From: Quillaja saponaria
Lineage: Eukaryota; Streptophyta; Magnoliopsida; Fabales; Quillajaceae
NCBI GenBank assembly: GCA_029379385.1
Contig: CM055612.1
Coordinates: 17,856,001-17,920,000 of the forward strand
Reading direction: 5' to 3'
Length of the DNA stretch: 64,000 bases
How positions within the stretch are numbered: position 1 is the stretch's first letter; the number at the start of each line of letters is the position of its first letter. A program made the translations under genes and the position numbers. Under the pieces are notes generated by a model, which did not search any database, was not told where the DNA came from, and was given only the letters and a program-made list of their open reading frames with translations. Below, in pieces: positions 59,900 through 64,000 of the stretch.

Positions 59900-60600
59900 T
59901 AGATTGTGTTTTATGTGGGCGCGATGGATCTTTCCATAAGTGTTAGCACCAAAAAGCATTTTTCTGAGTTCAAGGTTCAAAATCAGCAAACAGGTTTGGG
60001 CGCTCCTACAGTAAAAGATAGTGTTCTCTACCAGAAGCAAATTGAAGCAGAAATATGAGTGTGATTTCTTGATGTCTCTGTGGCAATCTCAAGCCCAAAC
60101 TGCTGAACTGATGGCCTTTAGGTAATTTATTGCAATGCTTTTCTATTTAAACATTATGCAAAAGTTCTAGAATGAGGTATTTAGAGTCCTTATGTCTCTT
60201 CATTTGATTGCTGAAGAAAAGCCAGCAAAGAAAAAAAATTATCACTTTAATTAGTTAAATAATACAATAAACTCAAAAGATTTGATGAAGCTAGAAACTT
60301 GATTAAATTGATCATGTTGAAGTTTGTTGGGAATGAGAAAATGGTTATTGGCTAGACTTTATTCTTATATGTCATTTTCTATATTGAAACTTGTTGTTTT
60401 GTTCAATTTATTAATAGGTTAGCTAAGATTATGCTAAAGTATATGAGTACTGTGAAAGATCAATTTTGGCTAAACTGTGAACTGAAGACCTTAAGGTAAT
60501 TTATTGAAATACTCATCTACTCAAAAATAATGCAAAGTTCTTGAAGGAGGTTATTGAATTTTTCATGTCCTTTCATTTAATTGTATAACAAAAACCATGA
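59900..60600 (+). other. Duplicated exon-like segments of an unrecognised gene
   Basis: The frame KLKQKYECDFLMSLWQSQAQ ends AELMAF-R at a GT donor (about 60119). About 375 bp further on, an acceptor-like AG is followed by AKIMLKYMSTVKDQFWLNCE, which ends LKTLR at an identical donor context, AAGgtaatttattg. The roughly 95 bp after each donor also match. So a short coiled-coil-like exon and its intron start appear twice in tandem. I do not recognise the protein. An ATG at 59930 opens MDLSISVSTKKHFSEFKVQN but stops after about 45 codons in another frame. It may be a gene remnant. Confidence 0.3.
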
Positions 60601-63170
60601 CAGGAAAAAGAATTGATCACTCAAATATTGATGACATGCTTGTTGGAGTAGTAGCATTGGACGATGTTCAACGAATATATATATGATCTCTTTCATTTGA
60701 ACTATTGCAAACAAAGAAATGAAAAATGATTTATCTGTGTATGAGGGAGCACAATCATTTGAGTATTTGGATAAATTTAATACAAAGGTTTGAATATTAT
60801 TATCTAACTGTTTTTGTTGGTTATTTCTTGAATTGTGTTCATGTAAATACTTACAAAAATATTGTTGATTTAATATTTGTGCTTATAATGATATTATCAT
60901 ATGATTATGTTGTCTTGGTATTTCATAATGTTGATTCAAAAACCTCTCTCATTTCCTCAGTAAATCAATCATGTCAAGTGGAATCATGGAATGCATTTTG
61001 GTAATATACACTATCTTTGTCAATTATTGTGAAAGGATCTTATGATCAATTTATAATAAGTCATTCTAATACTTAAACCTTTTACAGTTGTCTTTTCGAA
61101 GTATATTGGCGAGTTTATATGCCTTTTTTTTTTTTTTTGTTCCTCATTAACCTTTCAGTTACATGTCTATTATAGCTGACTAGGATAGATGAAACATGTG
61201 TTTCAAGTAGAAGTCAATTATTACATTCTTTTTTCTTTACAACTACTTTCTTATCAGTTTTTATGATAGAAAACTTGTTTGCTTTGGTTTTGATGTAATT
61301 AAAATTGTAAAAGAATCAATTTTGTTTCATATAGTCAATAGGCAAAGTTATGTAGTTTTTATGAGAGAAAATATGTTAGATATGGTTATTTGATTTTATT
61401 AAAAGTATGAAATTATCTTTTTCTTAATAAGGTTCATTTAGGCCAGTTATATAAGTTCAATTTATCTTTTTCTTGTAAAACATCTTTGTTTGAAAGATTA
61501 TCTGCTTTGTAAGCATATAATTGGTAGAACTTATATGGTTGCATATCTTTTGGTTTTGTAAGATATTTTTTTTCTTTAGTTTATTTTTTACCAACTTTGT
61601 TCTTCCCGTTGATAAAGTATTTTGTTTATATGTTAATATATTTAGTGCACTCCATTGCAGTTTAAGTCATTGTTTAAACATGCTATCATTCTTTTTGATA
61701 GTGTTATTGTATCTTAAGATATGAAAGATTTTTCTTAATGTTTGTTTAAGGAGTAGAGCATTCCAAACAGAACATTTATATATTTTTTTCTAGCTTAGGG
61801 TTGTTACTGATAGAGTTCTAAGGCTATTTGCATCTTGAAGATTGTTTAGAAAAAACTTAACATGAGACTAATGTTGCTGCTACTAGGAAAAGGCAATAAA
61901 ATATAATTTTTAACTATGTAGTTGGTCAATTTTGATTCGTATTTTTCTATCTTCTTCATGTTTTGTTTTTTTTCATTTGTCTTTTTCTACCTTTTTATTT
62001 TGTGGTTTGTTTATGTGCATGATCTAAGAGCTTTATTTTTGCTAGTTGGTAGAACAATTGAGTTATTTTTGCTAATTGGTGGCATACTTTTTTTTTTTTT
62101 TTTTTTTTCTATTTTTCTATTTTCTTCTCATTACTGCTTTTTTGAGTTAACATGTAGATAATATTGTGGGTTGCTTAAAACGTAGAGAGTTCTTATCTTG
62201 AATTTTCTAATTCTCCAGATATAATTATTTCAATCACTTCCATTATAATTGTTTTCATTTTATTTTTCCTTTATTACACTTTATGTATATTTTTTTTTCT
62301 TTTCAAAGTAGACATGGAGCTTTAAAGATTTGGTTGCTTGATTCTAAGTCATGTAGTATAATATAACAAGATTAAATTTTTCAGGACTTCCAATTTGGTT
62401 GTCTATCTATGGAAATTATGAGACTTGCCTATGCATTTTGATTCACCTCTCGCCGTCTGAGCTCCAACATAGTAAATATAGTATTTGCGGGCTCAGAAAT
62501 TAAGGCAGGCTTTGAGAAGATCTAGACATATTGGCTGCTCAATTAAGAGAAGAGTATTTTAAGGTACTCTATTACATTACCTAGGACTATATATTGTATC
62601 AACAACTTTGTTTTGAACCATCCAAATAAGCTTCTTCTTTTTTCTTTTTTCTTTTCTTTTTTTTTTTTTTTTTTTTTTTCAGTTGTGGCATTGATTTTGG
62701 TGTTGACTTTTGTTAAATTTGGTTTTGTAGTTCAAGAAGTTACGAATCCTCAAACTTAGTATAAGTGGCGTACTTAGCCTACTTTGAACTTATGTTTCTT
62801 ATACTCCTGAGATTGTATCTAGGTAATGACATATATCTTTTACATTATACATCAAATGTTTTAGTCATATTTTTGCAATTCTCCTATTAGTAATTTTGAT
62901 TTTCATACTTTTTTTTTACCTTGCCACCTAAATAATTGATTACTTGCCTTGAAAATTAAGCTTTTCATTCTGATTGCTGCATTTTGTCATCATTTTCTAT
63001 ATAGCTATAATAATTGAATCACATTTTTTGAAACAAGATTACTTTGAAATGTATTGTATCTATTTTATCACTGGATCTTTGTGTATATAACGAATTGAAA
63101 TTATAGCATCTTATGCAAGGAAACACCAATTAGTTTGGGATTTTAAGGCTTAGTTGAGTTGAGTTATGTA
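60601..63170. other. T-rich stretch without a recognised gene
   Basis: Long T runs (61120, 62090, 62655) create hydrophobic open frames such as 61922-62161, which are compositional. It may hold introns of the exon-like unit at 60 kb, but no further exons could be identified. Confidence 0.35.
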
Positions 63171-63176
63171 AGGAAA

Positions 63177-63366
63177 CACCATTTAGGCCTTAAGCAAGCC
63201 CATTTGGTGCTATTAGCAACAACAACTACTGCTTCCATGTGCTGGAAGCAGTTGGTATTGTCGAGTGCAGCACCATTTGAGGCTTAAGCATGCCCTATTT
63301 GGTGCTACCGGGTGTTGGCAGCAAGGTAACACCATTTAGGGGCCTTAGCAAGCCCTATTTGGTGCT
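63177..63366. repeat. Three-unit array of imperfectly palindromic CACCATTTAGG...TTTGGTG repeats
   Basis: Units of about 35 bp lie at 63177-63211, 63271-63306 and 63330-63366, separated by GC-richer spacers containing gctggaagcagttgg or gggtgttggcagcaagg. Each runs CACCATTT(A/G)(A/G)GG...(A/T)GCCC(T)ATTTGGTGCT, so its ends are near-complementary; in the third unit 10 of 12 end positions pair. A weaker half unit (aaacaccaattag) precedes at 63121. No coding sense found. Confidence 0.85.
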
Positions 63367-64000
63367 GTTAGGAAAATAAATTGTTGCTACCATGTGCTCA
63401 AATTTTGAATGTTTCTTCTTTACAAAATTAGTGCATTGTCGTTGTCTTAAGACTTATTTTAATTTGGGAAGATTGAAATGACATTTAAAAAATATAGAGA
63501 AGTATGATATAGAAACTCTGATTTAATATTTTGGATTTTTTGCAACTCAAATTCTTTTGACAAAAATTCGAGATATCATTTAGGCATATGATTTTCAAAC
63601 TGATATGGAAGTTCTTCATTTGCTTAACACTGCTTCCAAAAAGAGTTTTATTTATTTATTTACTTTAGTATTCTTTGTTTGTGTAAATTAGGTCCTACTG
63701 AATGAAGTTAAAGATAAAAGTAGTTGTAAATTTGTATTGGAGGGATGCAAAAGAGAAGTTGTTGAATGTTCTTGAAGATCTGAAACTGAGCTTTGTGGTA
63801 ATGAGAAGAGGAGGGCTTGAAACCATCAAAAGGTGTTTGTTTTATGTGTTAGATTATAATTCTCTAGACTATGATTATTTCTTACTTTAATGAACAACTA
63901 TCTTTTGTATATATATATCATGTTTTCCATTGGAAATTTGAATTTAGATATGACAAATTTTAATCGACCAATTACAATTACTTGAAAGTAGGTATCTTGA
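63367..64000. other. AT-rich end of the window
   Basis: An open frame of 62 codons at 63702-63890 (+) has no family motif. It could be an exon of a gene continuing past the window edge, but nothing supports this. Confidence 0.3.

Noticed and set aside
61922..62161. Strongly hydrophobic open frame that might suggest a membrane protein
   Set aside because: It consists of T-run codons (Phe, Leu, Ser) in a T-rich stretch and has no start context or family similarity.

Overview
The window is nuclear DNA from a flowering plant, most likely a eudicot. It is very AT-rich. It holds two ordinary plant genes, one of them with spliceosomal introns, and is otherwise dominated by decayed plant transposons of the CACTA (En/Spm), Mutator (MULE), LINE and probable LTR classes. 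No bacterial or organellar gene organisation is visible. I cannot name the species.

Layout. 1-4.4 kb: a decayed MULE on the minus strand (about 690-3060), followed by a degraded Myb/SANT-like protein remnant. 4.99-5.43 kb: an intact single-exon PH1-type pleckstrin-homology gene (+). 8.78-9.0 kb: a broken last exon of a plastid-type glucose-6-phosphate dehydrogenase gene. 10.6-15.5 kb: an intact four-exon gene (-) for an RRM plus CCCH zinc finger protein of the RBMX2/Ist3 type, convergent with PH1. From about 16 kb onward I see no intact host gene.

Transposon region. 17.2-19.4 kb: LTR-like repeat. 20.26-21.18 kb: a small element with long terminal inverted repeats. 23.35-24.03 and 35.11-35.19 kb: the two halves of a LINE fragment, split by an 11 kb CACTA element (24033-about 35107) whose TNP2, DUF4218, DUF4216 and TNPA genes lie on the minus strand. 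35.3-38.0 kb: a third TNP2 remnant, on the + strand, related to the next element. 39.6-42.5 kb: a second MULE (+). 44073-54818: a structurally complete CACTA element of 10,746 bp with matching terminal inverted repeats and a TGT target-site duplication. Its transposase carries several in-frame stops, two of them replacing conserved tryptophans. 54.8-57.7 kb: a second LTR-like repeat. 57.7-64 kb: AT-rich sequence with duplicated exon-like segments and a short repeat array near 63.2 kb.

How the parts relate. The two intact genes are housekeeping-type (phosphoinositide binding; pre-mRNA splicing) and do not form a pathway. The transposons are mostly inactive relics and give a relative history: LINE first, CACTA-1 inserted into it, then tip damage and internal duplications. 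I found no convincing new biological system. The most informative items are the nested LINE/CACTA insertion with an abnormal right tip, the nearly intact CACTA-2, the large palindrome at 34.7-34.9 kb and the G6PDH relic. All similarities were judged by eye from translated sequence; exon ends outside the two intact genes are approximate.
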